64,000 nt of DNA from CADEEN01 sp963783785 (GTDB lineage: Bacteria; Pseudomonadota; Gammaproteobacteria; Burkholderiales; Burkholderiaceae_C), in contig CAWAOQ010000008.1 of NCBI GenBank assembly GCA_963783785.1, positions 86,273-150,272 of the forward strand. Direction: 5' to 3'. Of the stretch, positions 1-10,771 are shown in pieces. Made by a program: the position numbers and the translations under genes. Below the pieces are notes generated by a model. That model was not told the DNA's origin. It searched no databases and worked only from the letters and a program-made list of their open reading frames with translations. The first letter of the stretch is position 1, and every line of letters begins with the position of its first letter.

Positions 1-374
1 AGTGGATCATCGTCGACTGCGGCGCCGCGGTCGCGCACATCATGCAGCCGACCATCCGCGACTACTACCGCCTCGAGGAGATCTGGGGCGACAAGCCGGT
101 GAAGATGAAGATCGATACCGAGGCCAAGGGCCTGGTCAAGGCGGCCGCGCCGACGGCCGGGAAGAAGGCAGCCGCCAAGGCAGCCGCCGGCAAGGCGCCA
201 CCCGCGGCGCCGGCGAAGAAGGCCGCGCCCGCCAGGAAGCCGGCCGGGGCGCGAGCGCCGGCGACAGCGGCGAAGAAGGGCGTCACGCGCACCGTCGGGG
301 TGAAGAAGGCGGCGGCCAAGGTGGTCCGCAAGGCGGCTGCAAAGAAGGCCGCCGCCCCGCGTCGCGGCCGATGA
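1..374 (+). CDS. rsfS: ribosomal silencing factor RsfS (C-terminal part) with Lys/Ala-rich tail
   Basis: C-terminal part of RsfS (Iojap/DUF143 family), which binds uL14 on the 50S subunit and blocks subunit joining under starvation. The window opens inside the gene. The frame from base 3 reads WIIVDCGAAVAHIMQP then TIRDYYRLEEIW, the conserved end of the family, after which most members stop within a few residues. Here about 80 more residues follow, nearly all Lys, Ala, Pro and Arg (for example GKKAAAKAAAGK and KKAAAPRRGR), like the tail of histone H1. The TGA overlaps the rlmH start by four bases (ATGA), so the two genes are translationally coupled, the usual pairing. Family identity is secure; a function for the tail is not known to me. 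Confidence 0.93.
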   Translation, partial: WIIVDCGAAVAHIMQPTIRDYYRLEEIWGDKPVKMKIDTEAKGLVKAAAPTAGKKAAAKAAAGKAPPAAPAKKAAPARKPAGARAPATAAKKGVTRTVGVKKAAAKVVRKAAAKKAAAPRRGR

Positions 375-850
375 GGCTGACGCTGGTCGCCGTCGGCCAG
401 CGCCAGCCGGAGTGGGCCGAAGCGGCGTACGAGGATTTCGCCAAGCGCTTCCCGCCCGAACTGCGGCTCGAACTGAAGGCCGTCAAGGCCGAGCCGCGCA
501 CGTCGGGCAAGACCGCGCCCGCGCTGATGGCGGCCGAGGCCGAGCGCATCGAGGCCGCCCTGCAGAAGGTCGCCAAAGGTGCGCGTCGCGTCGTGCTCGA
601 CGAGCACGGCGAGCGCCGGACCACGCTGCAACTGGCCGAGCGCCTGCGCATGTGGCTCGGCGACGGCCGCGACGTGGCGCTGATCATCGGTGGTCCCGAC
701 GGCCTGGCCGCCTCGCTCAAGGCCAGCGCGGACGAAACGCTGCGCCTGTCGGACCTGACGCTGCCGCACGCCTTCGTGCGCGTGCTGCTGGCCGAGGCGC
801 TGTACCGCGCCTGGTCGGTGACGGCCGGCCATCCCTACCACCGCGAGTGA
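371..850 (+). CDS. rlmH: 23S rRNA pseudouridine-1915 N3-methyltransferase RlmH
   Basis: SPOUT-class methyltransferase that methylates pseudouridine 1915 in helix 69 of 23S rRNA on the assembled 70S ribosome, using SAM. The 159-residue length is normal. The knot motif IIGGPDG lies at residues 105-111 and the conserved C-terminal block runs from LSDLTLPHAFVR to the final GHPYHRE. The ATG at 371 overlaps the rsfS stop. The maf gene follows after two bases, so rsfS, rlmH, maf and rng read as one operon. Confidence 0.97.
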   Translation: MRLTLVAVGQRQPEWAEAAYEDFAKRFPPELRLELKAVKAEPRTSGKTAPALMAAEAERIEAALQKVAKGARRVVLDEHGERRTTLQLAERLRMWLGDGRDVALIIGGPDGLAASLKASADETLRLSDLTLPHAFVRVLLAEALYRAWSVTAGHPYHRE

Positions 851-852
851 CC

Positions 853-1467
853 ATGGCGATGCTGGCACACGAGTTCGTCTACCTGGCGTCGCAGAGCCCG
901 CGCCGCGCGCAGTTGCTCGACCAGCTCGGCGTGCGCCACGTCTTCCTGCTGGCCGACGGCGACGAGGACGCCGAGGCGCTCGAAGCCGAGCGGCGCGGCG
1001 AAGTGCCGGCGGCCTATGTCGAGCGCGTGACGCGCGCCAAGCTCGCGGCGGCGCGGCGGCGGCTGGCCGCGCGTGCGCTTGCCGTGGCGCCGATCCTGTG
1101 TGCCGACACCACGGTGGCGCTCGGCACGCGGGTTCTGGGCAAGCCTGCCGATGCCGAGCACGCGCGCACGATGCTCGCTGCACTGTCGGGCCGCACGCAC
1201 CGGGTGCTGACGGCAGTGGCCGTCGCGGCGGGGCGGCGCACGCTGTTCGCATTGAGCGTGTCGCGGGTGCACTTTGCCGCCATCGCCATGGCCGAGATCG
1301 AGGCCTATGTCGCCAGCGGCGAGCCGTTCGGCAAGGCCGGCGCCTACGCGATCCAGGGTCGCGCCGCGGCGTGGATCGAGCGCATCGACGGCAGCTACAC
1401 CGGTATCATGGGTTTGCCACTGCACGAGACGGCGCGGCTCCTGCGCCAGGCCCAGGTCAGCTTCTGA
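853..1467 (+). CDS. maf: Maf-family nucleoside triphosphate pyrophosphatase
   Basis: House-cleaning pyrophosphatase of the Maf/HAM1-like fold that hydrolyses non-canonical or methylated nucleotides such as dTTP, UTP or 7-methyl-GTP to monophosphates. The substrate-site motif LASQSPRR is at residues 11-18, the acidic CADTTV motif with Asp85 at 83-88, and LGKPAD at 95-100; GEPFGKAGAYAIQG and GSYTGIMGLPL follow near the C terminus. It is 204 residues long, the normal size. Two in-frame ATGs (853 and 859) are possible starts; the first is only two bases after the rlmH stop. Motifs alone do not settle which Maf subfamily (YceF or YhdE) this is. Confidence 0.93.
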   Translation: MAMLAHEFVYLASQSPRRAQLLDQLGVRHVFLLADGDEDAEALEAERRGEVPAAYVERVTRAKLAAARRRLAARALAVAPILCADTTVALGTRVLGKPADAEHARTMLAALSGRTHRVLTAVAVAAGRRTLFALSVSRVHFAAIAMAEIEAYVASGEPFGKAGAYAIQGRAAAWIERIDGSYTGIMGLPLHETARLLRQAQVSF

Positions 1468-1480
1468 ATCGAGCGTCTGC

Positions 1481-2983
1481 ATGCAAGACATCCTGATCAA
1501 CTGGACGCCGCAGGAAACCCGCGTGGCCGTGGTCGAGAACGGCGCGGTGCAGGATCTGCACATCGAGCGCGCGCTCGAGCGCGGGCTGGTCGGCAACATC
1601 TACCAGGGCAAGGTCGCGCGCGTGCTGCCGGGCATGCAGAGCGCGTTCATCGACATCGGCCTCGAACGCGCGGCCTTCCTGCACGTGGCCGACCTGCACG
1701 CCGGCTACGGCACCGGCAACGGCGGCGCCCGCGATCGCGGTGCCGATGCCAGCGGCAACGTGCCGCAGCCACCGATCGAACGCCTGGTGTTCGAGGGCCA
1801 GGCCCTGACCGTCCAGGTGATCAAGGACCCGATCGGCACCAAGGGTGCGCGGCTGTCGACGCAGGTCAGCATTGCCGGGCGCATGCTGGTGCACCTGCCG
1901 CAGGACAACCATATCGGCATCTCGCAGAAGATCGGCTCGCCCGAACTGCGCGAGCAGTTGCGCCAGCGCATGGTGGCGTTGGTGGGCAAGCCCGAGGAGG
2001 GCGGTGGCGGCGGCTTCATCCTGCGCACCAATGCCGAAGAGGCGAGCGACACCGAACTGGCCGACGACATCGCCTACCTGCGCAAGACCTGGGCCGCGAT
2101 CCGCGAGCGCGCCTACGCGTCGCCGCCGGGCACGCTGCTGCACCAGGACCTGACATTGGCCGAACGCGTGCTGCGCGACCTGACCGTCGACGACACGCAG
2201 GCCATCCGCATCGATTCGCGGCTGCAGTACGAGCACCTGCTCGCCTTCGGCAACGCCTACACGCCGGGCGCCGTCGGCAAGCTCGTGCACTACCAGGGCG
2301 AGCGGCCGATCTTCGACCTGTGCAACATCGACGAAGAGATCCGCCGCGCACTCGCGCGCCGTGTCGACCTGAAGAGCGGCGGCTACCTGATCATCGACCA
2401 GACCGAGGCGCTGACCACCGTCGACGTCAACACCGGCGGCTTCGTCGGCGCGCGCAACTTCGACGACACCATCTTCAAGACCAACCTCGAGGCGGCCGGC
2501 GCCATCGCCCGCCAGCTGCGGCTGCGCAACCTGGGCGGCATCATCATCGTCGACTTCATCGACATGACGCGCGAAGACCACCAGGCCGCGGTGCTGGCCG
2601 AGTTTCGCAAGCAGCTCGCGCGCGACCGCACCCGCACCACGGTCAGCGGCTTCACGCAACTGGGCCTGGTGGAGATGACCCGCAAGCGCACGCGCGAGAG
2701 CCTGGCGCACCTGCTGTGCGAGCCGTGCCCCACCTGCGAAGGCCGCGGCCAGGTCAAGACCGCGCGCAGCGTGTGCTACGACATCCTGCGCGAGGTGCTG
2801 CGCGAGGCGCGCCAGTTCGATCCGAAGGAGTTCCGCGTCGTCGCCAGCGCTTCGGTGGTCGAGATGCTGCTCGACGAGGAAAGCCAGTACCTCGCGGGCC
2901 TGTCGGAGTTCATCGGCAAGCCGATCTCGCTGTCGGTGGAGCCGAGCGCGAACCCGGAGAACTACGACATCGTGCTGCTCTGA
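1481..2983 (+). CDS. rng: ribonuclease G
   Basis: RNase E/G-family endoribonuclease that matures the 5' end of 16S rRNA and decays some mRNAs, preferring 5'-monophosphate ends. The N-terminal S1-like domain is recognisable from GNIYQGKVARVLPGMQSAF. The catalytic metal-binding aspartates lie in ALTTVDVNTGG and IIIVDFIDM. The zinc-link CPTC motif is at the end of the DNase-I-like domain (CEPCPTCEGRG). At 500 residues it has RNase G size and lacks the long scaffold tail of RNase E. It starts with MQDILINW, 13 bases after the maf stop, and ends the rsfS-rng operon. Confidence 0.96.
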   Translation: MQDILINWTPQETRVAVVENGAVQDLHIERALERGLVGNIYQGKVARVLPGMQSAFIDIGLERAAFLHVADLHAGYGTGNGGARDRGADASGNVPQPPIERLVFEGQALTVQVIKDPIGTKGARLSTQVSIAGRMLVHLPQDNHIGISQKIGSPELREQLRQRMVALVGKPEEGGGGGFILRTNAEEASDTELADDIAYLRKTWAAIRERAYASPPGTLLHQDLTLAERVLRDLTVDDTQAIRIDSRLQYEHLLAFGNAYTPGAVGKLVHYQGERPIFDLCNIDEEIRRALARRVDLKSGGYLIIDQTEALTTVDVNTGGFVGARNFDDTIFKTNLEAAGAIARQLRLRNLGGIIIVDFIDMTREDHQAAVLAEFRKQLARDRTRTTVSGFTQLGLVEMTRKRTRESLAHLLCEPCPTCEGRGQVKTARSVCYDILREVLREARQFDPKEFRVVASASVVEMLLDEESQYLAGLSEFIGKPISLSVEPSANPENYDIVLL

Positions 2984-3069
2984 GTCGGCCTGGCCGGGCG
3001 TCTCACCGCCGGCGCGCAGAGCACGCATCCGGCGGCGGGGCAACTTCTGAAAAAGGGACTTCAAGCGTC

Positions 3070-4251
3070 ATGACACCAGACACCTCGACTTCAGCGACAC
3101 CCTGCCCACCGACGCCGCCGACGCGCTGCTCGTCGGCCGCCTGTGGCAGCCCGACATCGGCCCGACGGTGGTGGCCTGCCATGGCGGCGCCTTGTTCGAC
3201 CTGTCGCGCGTGGCGCCGACGACGAGCCAGTTGTTCGAGCTCGACGCACCGGCCGCGGCGGTGCGCGCTGCGCTGGCCACGGCGCCGCGCATCGCGGACT
3301 TCGCCTCGGCGCTGGCCAACAGCGACGAAGCCGTGCGCGACGCGCGCCGGCCCTGGCTGCTCGCGCCGTGCGACCTGCAGGTGATCAAGGCCAGCGGCGT
3401 GACCTTCGTCGCCAGCCTGCTCGAACGCGTGATCGAGGAGCAGGCGCGCGGCGACGCGTCGAAGGCCGAGGGCATCCGCCGCTCGCTGCAGGGCATCCTC
3501 GGCGACAACCTGGCCGGCATCGTGCCCGGCTCGGCCGAGGCGGCGCGCGTCAAGCAGGTGCTGATCGCGCAGGGCGCCTGGTCGCAGTACCTCGAGGTCG
3601 GCATCGGCCCCGATGCCGAGATCTTCACCAAGGCGCCGGTGCTGTCGTCGGTGGGCACGGGCAGCCATGTCGGCATCCACCCGAAGTCGCACTGGAACAA
3701 CCCCGAGCCCGAGATCGTGCTGGCGGTGACGAGCCGCGGCGCAACGGTCGGCGCGACGCTCGGCAACGACGTCAACCTGCGCGACTTCGAAGGCCGCAGC
3801 GCGCTGCTGCTCGGCAAGGCCAAGGACAACAACGCCTCCTGCGCCATCGGCCCCTTCATCCGCCTGTTCGACGACCACTTCGGCATCGACGACGTGCGCC
3901 GGGCCGACCTGGCGATGCGCGTCGACGGCCCCGACGGCTTCACGCTGCACGGATCGAGTTCACTGGCGATGATCAGCCGCGATCCGCTGGACATCGTGGG
4001 CCATGCGATCGGCGCGAACCACCAGTACCCGGACGGCTTCATGCTGTTCCTGGGCACGATGTTCGCGCCGACGCAGGACCGCCACGGCCCCGGGCCTGGG
4101 CTTCACGCACGACGTCGGCGACGTGGTGCGCATCGGCACGCCGCGCCTGGGCACGCTGGTCAACCGCGTCGATCACTGCGAGCGCGCCGCGCCCTGGCAG
4201 TTCGGCATCGGTGCGCTGATGCGCAACCTGGCGCAGCGCGGCTTGCTGTGA
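3070..4251 (+). CDS. fumarylacetoacetate hydrolase (FAH)-fold enzyme, frameshifted twice in this sequence
   Basis: About 393-residue member of the FAH superfamily, which uses a divalent metal held by acidic residues to cleave or decarboxylate acylpyruvate-type substrates. The metal-site region is visible in PEPEIVLAV, GNDVNLRDFEG and GKAKDNNASCAIGP. The substrate cannot be named; this long subfamily is usually annotated only as an FAH family protein. Two frame breaks are present. Near 3076-3095 one base seems missing: the ATG at 3070 reads MTPDT, but the conserved frame continues RHLDFSDTLP and has no start of its own. Near 4089-4094 one base is extra in a C/G run: HGPG passes to GLGFTHDVGDVV only after a shift. 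The two cancel, so the overall length is a multiple of three. Confidence 0.8.
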
Positions 4252-4282
4252 GGCCGCGCCGCGGCACTCGACGGGGCGGTCG

Positions 4283-5038
4283 TCAACGGCCGGTGTCGCC
4301 CGCCGCCACCCACTGCCCGTCGACCAGCAGTTCGTGGGGGCCGAACCTGGCCTTGTAGGCCATCTTGTCGCTGGCCGCGATCCAGTAGCCGAGATAGACG
4401 TGCGGCAACCCGAGGATGCGGGTCTGCTCGATCTGCCACAGCACGCTGTAGGTGCCGTAGCTGGCCTCGGGGTCGGGCTCGTAGAAGGTGTAGACGGCCG
4501 ACAGGCCGTCGCTGAGCACGTCGAGGATGGCCACCATCTTCAGCGCGCCGAGCGGGCCCTGGCCTTCGCGTGCCGGCTCGCGAAATTCCACCAGCCGCGA
4601 GTTGACGCGGCTTTGCAGCAGGAACTGGGTGTACTGGTCGACGCTGTCCTGGTCCATGCCGCCGCCGCTGTGACGGCCCGACTGGTAGCGCAGGTAGAGC
4701 TGGTAGTGCTCGGGCAGGAAGCCCAGCCGCAGCACGCGCGGCACCAGGTGCTGGTGTGCCTTCCAGGCGCGGCGCTGGCTGCGCGTGGGCTTGAAGCCCG
4801 CCACCGGCACGCGCAGCGGCACGCAGGCGCGGCAGCCGTCGCAATGCGGGCGGTAGGTGAACATGCCGCTGCGCCGGAAGCCGTTGGCCACCAGGCCCGA
4901 GTAGGCATCGGCGTGGATCAGGTGGCTGGGCGTGGCCACCTGCGAGCGGGCCTGCCGGCCGGGCAGGTAGCTGCACGGGTAGGGCGCCGTCGCGTAGAAC
5001 TGCAACGACGCGAGCGGAAGTTCTTTCGGTGCGGTCAC
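4283..5038 (-). CDS. bpt: aspartate/glutamate leucyltransferase (bacterial arginyl-transferase homologue)
   Basis: N-end-rule enzyme that transfers leucine from Leu-tRNA to proteins with N-terminal Asp or Glu, marking them for ClpS/ClpAP degradation. The 251-residue protein carries the cysteine-rich ATE motif CDGCRACVPLRV, preceded by SGMFTYRPH, and the C-terminal GNAT-like core with LPHVYLGYWI and MAYKARFGPHELL. Length is normal for Bpt. It lies just downstream of aat (gap 57 bases, same strand), so both leucyl-transfer enzymes of the pathway are likely made from one transcript. Confidence 0.93.
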   Translation of the reverse strand: MTAPKELPLASLQFYATAPYPCSYLPGRQARSQVATPSHLIHADAYSGLVANGFRRSGMFTYRPHCDGCRACVPLRVPVAGFKPTRSQRRAWKAHQHLVPRVLRLGFLPEHYQLYLRYQSGRHSGGGMDQDSVDQYTQFLLQSRVNSRLVEFREPAREGQGPLGALKMVAILDVLSDGLSAVYTFYEPDPEASYGTYSVLWQIEQTRILGLPHVYLGYWIAASDKMAYKARFGPHELLVDGQWVAAGDTGR

Positions 5039-5095
5039 TCGGGAGGGCTGGCGGCGGTGGCGGGGTCGAGCCCGAGAAGGGTCCAGTGCGCCGGA

Positions 5096-5836
5096 TCATA
5101 GGACCAGCGCGGTGGGCCCGCGGCCCCCAGGGCAAGCGGCCAGGTGGCGCTCGAAATCGGCCCGCGCGATCTCGCGCGCGCCGAGCGATGCCAGGTGGCG
5201 GGTGTTCTGCTGGCAGTCGATCAGCGCGATGCCGTGGGCGCGGCAAAACGCCACCAGCGCCGCGAGCGCGATCTTCGACGCATCGCTGGCGCGCGAGAAC
5301 ATCGATTCGCCGAAGAACATGCGGCCGATGGCCACGCCGTACAAGCCGCCCGCGAGCTGCCCGTCGATCCAGGTCTCGAAGCTGTGCACGGCGCCGGCAC
5401 GGTGCCAGGCGCTGTAGGCACGCTGCATCGGTGGCAGGATCCAGGTGCCTTGCTGGCCCTCGCGGGGGGCGCCGGCGCAGGCCGCGATCACACGTTCGAA
5501 CGCGCTGTCGATGCGGATCTCGCAGCCCGGCGTGCGGATGAATCGCGTGAGCGTCTTGCGCAGCGAGCGGCCGACCTTGAATTCGTCGACCACCAGCACC
5601 ATGCGTGGATCGGGCGCCCACCACAGCACCGGCTGGCCTTCGCTGTACCAGGGAAACACGCCGTGACGGTAGGCTTCCTCCAGCCGTTGCAGGCTGAGGT
5701 TGCCGCCAGCAGCCAACAGGCCGGGGGCGCCGCTGGCCGGGCCGAGTGCCTGCGAGGTGGGCGGCAGCGGCGTGGCGTCGTCGTCGAGCCAGGGCAGAGC
5801 CGCGTCGGCATCGTTCAGGCCACGCGCCCGAACCAC
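5096..5836 (-). CDS. aat: leucyl/phenylalanyl-tRNA-protein transferase
   Basis: Adds Leu or Phe from aminoacyl-tRNA to proteins with N-terminal Lys or Arg, creating primary N-degrons recognised by ClpS. The conserved core is complete: GLLAAGGNLS, YRHGVFPWYS, QPVLWWAPDPRMVL, TWILPPMQRAYSAWH, VHSFETWIDGQLAGGLYGV, GRMFFGESMFS and DCQQNTRHLASLGAREI. There is no ATG near the expected start. The frame offers GTG at 5836 (or 5839), overlapping the 3' end of the VWA gene by about 20 bases, or CTG at 5818; I chose GTG 5836, giving 246 residues. The start is therefore uncertain but the identity is not. Confidence 0.93.
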   Translation of the reverse strand: MVRARGLNDADAALPWLDDDATPLPPTSQALGPASGAPGLLAAGGNLSLQRLEEAYRHGVFPWYSEGQPVLWWAPDPRMVLVVDEFKVGRSLRKTLTRFIRTPGCEIRIDSAFERVIAACAGAPREGQQGTWILPPMQRAYSAWHRAGAVHSFETWIDGQLAGGLYGVAIGRMFFGESMFSRASDASKIALAALVAFCRAHGIALIDCQQNTRHLASLGAREIARADFERHLAACPGGRGPTALVL

Positions 5837-6846
5837 CACAGCGACAGGGCGGCGGCGGCCAGTGCCAGCAAGGCGCCGAGCGCGGCGAACAGGGCCGTGA
5901 TCTCGGTTTCCTTCTTCTGTGCCGACAGGCGCGAGCCGAGCGATTGGTAGACCTTCTTCAGGTCCTCGGCGTTGCCGGCATAGAAGTAGTCGGCGCGGGT
6001 GGCCTGGGCGATCTGCTTCAAGGTCTCTTCGTCGAGCCGCACGCGCATCGACCAGCCCTCGAAGCCGATCGTCTCGCCGTCCTTGGTGCCGATGCCCACG
6101 GTGTAGATCTTGATGCCGCGCTCGGCGGCCATCTTCGCGGCGTCCATCGAATCGGGCCCGGTGGTGCGCTGGCCGTCGGTGAGCAGGATCACGGCGGCCG
6201 AGGTGTAGCTGCCGGGCTCGACCGGGGTGAAGGTCTTCTCCGGCGCTTTCTCGCCGAGTGCCTTGGGCATCAGGCGCTGGCCGGTGATCTGCGACAGGTC
6301 GATGCCGGCGTCGGGAAAGATCGTCGCCAGCGAGAGCACGATGCCGCTGCCGATCGCAGTGCCGCGCTGCAGCTGGAAGCGGTCGATCGCGGCCACCACG
6401 TCGTCGCGACTCAGCGTGGGCGGCTGCACGATGGCCGCGGTGCCGGCGAACGAGACCACGCCCACGCGCACCGCGCGCGGCAATTCGGCGACGAAGGCCT
6501 TGGCGGCGTTCTGCGAGGCGACCAGCCGGTTGGGCTGGACATCGGCGGCGCGCATCGAGCCCGACACGTCCATCGCCAGCACGACGGTCTGCTCGACCAG
6601 CGGCAGCGTGATCACCGCCGTCGGCCGGGCGATGGCGACCAGCAGCGCGGCCAGCGCCAGCAGCAGCAAGGTGGGCGGCACGTGGCGGCGCCACGCGCGC
6701 TGCCCCGCCAGGGCCTCCTTCACCAGGCCCAGGCTGGCCCAGGTGACGGCCATCTTCTTGCGGCGCCCGAGCAGCCACAGGTAGGCCACCACCAGCAACG
6801 GCAAGGCCAGCAATCCCCACAACGCTTCCTGCCACAGAAAACTCAT
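5815..6846 (-). CDS. von Willebrand factor A domain membrane protein (BatA/BatB type)
   Basis: Inner-membrane VWA protein of the MoxR-DUF58-VWA gene set, thought to act with the MoxR AAA+ ATPase in protein-complex assembly or envelope stress. Two membrane segments open the protein (about 8-26 and 57-74), with a short cytoplasmic loop between them. The VWA domain follows with the MIDAS motif DVSGS at 93-97 and ILLTDGQ later, and a final membrane segment (about 319-338) ends it. Length is 343 residues. A strong GGAGG lies upstream of the ATG, which overlaps the DUF58 stop in ATGA, so translation is coupled. No BatC/D/E homologues are present. Confidence 0.9.
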   Translation of the reverse strand: MSFLWQEALWGLLALPLLVVAYLWLLGRRKKMAVTWASLGLVKEALAGQRAWRRHVPPTLLLLALAALLVAIARPTAVITLPLVEQTVVLAMDVSGSMRAADVQPNRLVASQNAAKAFVAELPRAVRVGVVSFAGTAAIVQPPTLSRDDVVAAIDRFQLQRGTAIGSGIVLSLATIFPDAGIDLSQITGQRLMPKALGEKAPEKTFTPVEPGSYTSAAVILLTDGQRTTGPDSMDAAKMAAERGIKIYTVGIGTKDGETIGFEGWSMRVRLDEETLKQIAQATRADYFYAGNAEDLKKVYQSLGSRLSAQKKETEITALFAALGALLALAAAALSLWWFGRVA

Positions 6847-7776
6847 GCGTTCCTCCTCGCCAACGGCATCGAGCCGGCGGCCATGCGGCTGCGCTGGCGG
6901 CGGGCATCGACGAAACGCAGGATCGCGTCGCCGAGGTCGACTTCGGTCGACAGCTCGAGCGTGTCGACGCCGGCGCGCGCCAGCGCGTCGCGCAACGCGG
7001 CCTCGCGGCGCACGGCGGCTTCGGCGAAGCGCTCGCGAAAGCCGCGCTGGCCGGTGTCGACGAACAGCTGCTCGCCGGTCTCGCTGTCTTGCAGCATCAC
7101 CAGGCCGAGGTCGGGCATCGTCATCTCCAGCGGGTCGTACAGGCGCACGGCGATCACGTCGTGGCGCTCGGCCAGGCGCGCCAGCGGCGCCTCCCAGCCG
7201 TCTTCGCTGATGAAGTCCGAGACCACGAACACGCTGGCGCGCTGGCGCATCGTCGGCCGCGCGCGCTCGATCAGGTCGGCCAGCCGCGTGCCGCCGGCCG
7301 GCGTGGCGGCGGGGCGGCTGCGCATGCGCTGGATCAGGTGCAGCACGTGGCGTCGTCCGCTGCGCGCGGGCAGCACGGTGTCGACGGTGTTGCCGTAGAG
7401 CACCGCGCCGGCACGGTTGCCATGCCGCAGCACCAGGCTGGCCATCACCGCGACGAAGGCTTCGGAGACGCTGCGCTTGCGTTGGCGCGAGCCGAAGTCG
7501 ACCGATGGGCTCAAGTCGAGCAGGAACCACGCGCACAGCTCGCGGTCCTCGGTGAACTGGCGCACGTGCGGCACCTGCAGCCGCGCGGTGACGTTCCAGT
7601 CGATGTGGCGCACGTCGTCGTGGTACTGGTATTCGCGCAGGTCGGCCAGGTCGATGCCGTGGCCGCGCAGCAGCGTGCGGTAGTCACCCTGCAGCGCGCC
7701 GTCCAGGCGCTTGAGCACGGTCCACTCCAGGCGCTGCAGCAGCGCCTGCGGCGTCGGCTGCTCGCCAGCGGACGTG

Positions 7777-8820
<1,044 letters not shown>

Positions 8821-8836
8821 GTTGTCTCCTGGTCCG

Positions 8837-9857
8837 TCAGAAAGGTGGCATGCCTGCCCCCTGGGCGGCATTCTCGATCGGCACCGCGAAGCCGATGCCG
8901 ACGAAGAAGCGCTCCTGGGTCGGGTTGTAGATCGCAGTGACGATGCCGACCACTTCGCCGTCGTCGGTGACCAGCGGGCCGCCCGAGTTGCCCGGGTTGG
9001 CGGCGGCGTCGAACTGGATCAGGTTGGTCAGGATGCGCTGGCCTTCGGGCGAGCGGAACTCGCGCTTGAGTCCCGACACCACGCCATGCGACACCGAGGG
9101 CCCGATGCCGAACGGGAAGCCGATGGCGGTGACGCGGTCGCCCGGCCGCAGGTCGTGCGTGCTGCGCATCGTCGCCGCGTGCAGGTCGTCGGGGATCGTG
9201 CGTGCGCGAAGCACGGCCAGGTCGTGCTCGGGGCGCAGCGCGATCACGTCGGCATCGGCCTCCAGGCCGTCGGCAAACACCACCTTGATGCGCTTGGCGC
9301 CGAAGACCACGTGCAGGTTGGTCAGGATGGTGCCGTTGTCCACGATCACCACACCCGTGCCGATGCCGCGCTCGTCGCGATCGGTTTCGTCGCTGTCGCG
9401 CTCGACTTTCGGTTGCGCGCGTTTGGCATCCTGGCCCTTCGGCGCGTCCTTGCCGGCCTTGTCGGCTCTTGCCGTCGCCCGCCGCCTTGGCGGCGGCCTC
9501 GCGTGGATCCGACAGGCCGATGACCTTGACCACCGAGCCGCGCACCGCCTCGAAGGCCTTGGCCGCCGGTGCCGGCAGCGACTTGGTGTTCAGCGTGTGC
9601 AGCACCGCGCGGTCGATGTCGTCCTGCGTCAGCGACCGCGCGCCGGGCGGGCCGAAGCGCAACACGACCACCATGGCCAGCGCCGCACCAAGCAATGCCG
9701 CGGTGGCCGGCACGAGCCACGCACGCCGGCGTGCGCGCCAGGCCGTCGGCGCTGCCGGGGCAGGCAACGGCGCGCTCACGCGCGCTGCAGGGGCAGCCGA
9801 TGCAGGCGGTGCGCTGGCCCGTGGGGCCGAAGCGCTGTACAGCGGTGCTCGCCTCAT
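8837..9857 (-). CDS. membrane-anchored trypsin-like (S1C) serine protease, frameshifted in this sequence
   Basis: DegS/HtrA-like protease, about 339 residues. An Ala/Pro-rich cytoplasmic N terminus of about 50 residues is followed by one membrane segment (WLVPATAALLGAALAMVVV), a highly charged linker, and a chymotrypsin-fold domain. The catalytic triad is visible: His in LTNLHVV, Asp in EHDLAVLR, Ser in GNSGGP. There is no PDZ domain, since the protein ends soon after the catalytic domain. One extra base near 9466-9470 breaks the frame in the linker (GGC AAG, extra A, GCC GAC). The ATG at 9857 has GGAG upstream. First gene of the operon running down to bpt; tatD is divergent, 83 bases away. 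Confidence 0.87.
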
Positions 9858-9940
9858 GGCACGCTCCCTAAACGCGGTCGAGGAGGACAAAACAGTATCA
9901 CGCGGCGGCCCGCCGTGCTCGGCATGGGATCATTGTCGCG

Positions 9941-10771
9941 ATGCCCTGGATCGACAGCCACTGCCACCTCGACGCCGCCGAATTCGATGCCGACCGCACT
10001 GCGGTGCTGGCGCGCGCCCATGCCGCCGGGGTCGTGATGCAGGTGCTGCCGGCCGTGACGGTGGCGGGTTTTCCCTCACTGATCAGGCTGGCTCATCGGC
10101 ACGGCCTGGCCTACGCGCTGGGCATCCACCCCTTGTACGTCGACGCGGCCCCCGACGCCGACCTGGAGCGTCTGGCCGAGGCCCTCCAGGCGCATCGCGA
10201 CGACCCGCATCTGGTCGCGGTCGGCGAGATCGGCCTGGATCATTTCGTACCCGGCCTCGATCGCGCCAGGCAGGAGCGCTTCTACGTCGCGCAACTCAAG
10301 CTTGCCCGCGCGCACGGGCTGCCGGTGATCCTGCATGTGCGGCGCTCGGCCGACGACTTGCTCAAGCAACTGCGTCGCATCGAGGTGGTCGGTGGGATTG
10401 CGCATGCCTTCAATGGCAGCCCTGCGCAGGCGCTGCAGTTCGTCGAGCGGCGCTTCAAGCTCGGCTTCGGCGGTTCGATGACCTTCGAGCGCGCACTGCA
10501 GATCCGCCAGCTGGCGACCACGCTGCCGGCCGACGTGCCGGTGCTCGAGACCGATGCGCCCGACATCCCGCCGCAGTGGCTCTACGTCAAGGCCGGCGAT
10601 CGCACCGAACGGCCGCCCAGCCGCAACGAGCCGGCCGAGTTGCCGCGCATCGGCCAGACGCTGGCCGCGCTGCGCGGCTGGACGCCGGAAGAGACCGCAT
10701 CGCGCACGGCGGCCAACGCGACGGCGGCCTTGCCGCGGTTGCTGCCGCTGATGGCTGCGGCGGGCGCATGA
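9941..10771 (+). CDS. TatD-family metal-dependent hydrolase/DNase
   Basis: TIM-barrel amidohydrolase-superfamily nuclease, 276 residues. Metal ligands are in the N-terminal DSHCHLD, in GEIGLDHF, in PVILHVRR, in IAHAFNGS and in LETDAPDIPP. TatD enzymes act as 3'-5' exonucleases and help in DNA repair or degradation; this member is closer to YjjV than to E. coli TatD by its size and motifs, which I cannot confirm without a search. Its TGA overlaps the next gene's ATG in ATGA, starting a chain of four coupled genes. Confidence 0.92.
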   Translation: MPWIDSHCHLDAAEFDADRTAVLARAHAAGVVMQVLPAVTVAGFPSLIRLAHRHGLAYALGIHPLYVDAAPDADLERLAEALQAHRDDPHLVAVGEIGLDHFVPGLDRARQERFYVAQLKLARAHGLPVILHVRRSADDLLKQLRRIEVVGGIAHAFNGSPAQALQFVERRFKLGFGGSMTFERALQIRQLATTLPADVPVLETDAPDIPPQWLYVKAGDRTERPPSRNEPAELPRIGQTLAALRGWTPEETASRTAANATAALPRLLPLMAAAGA

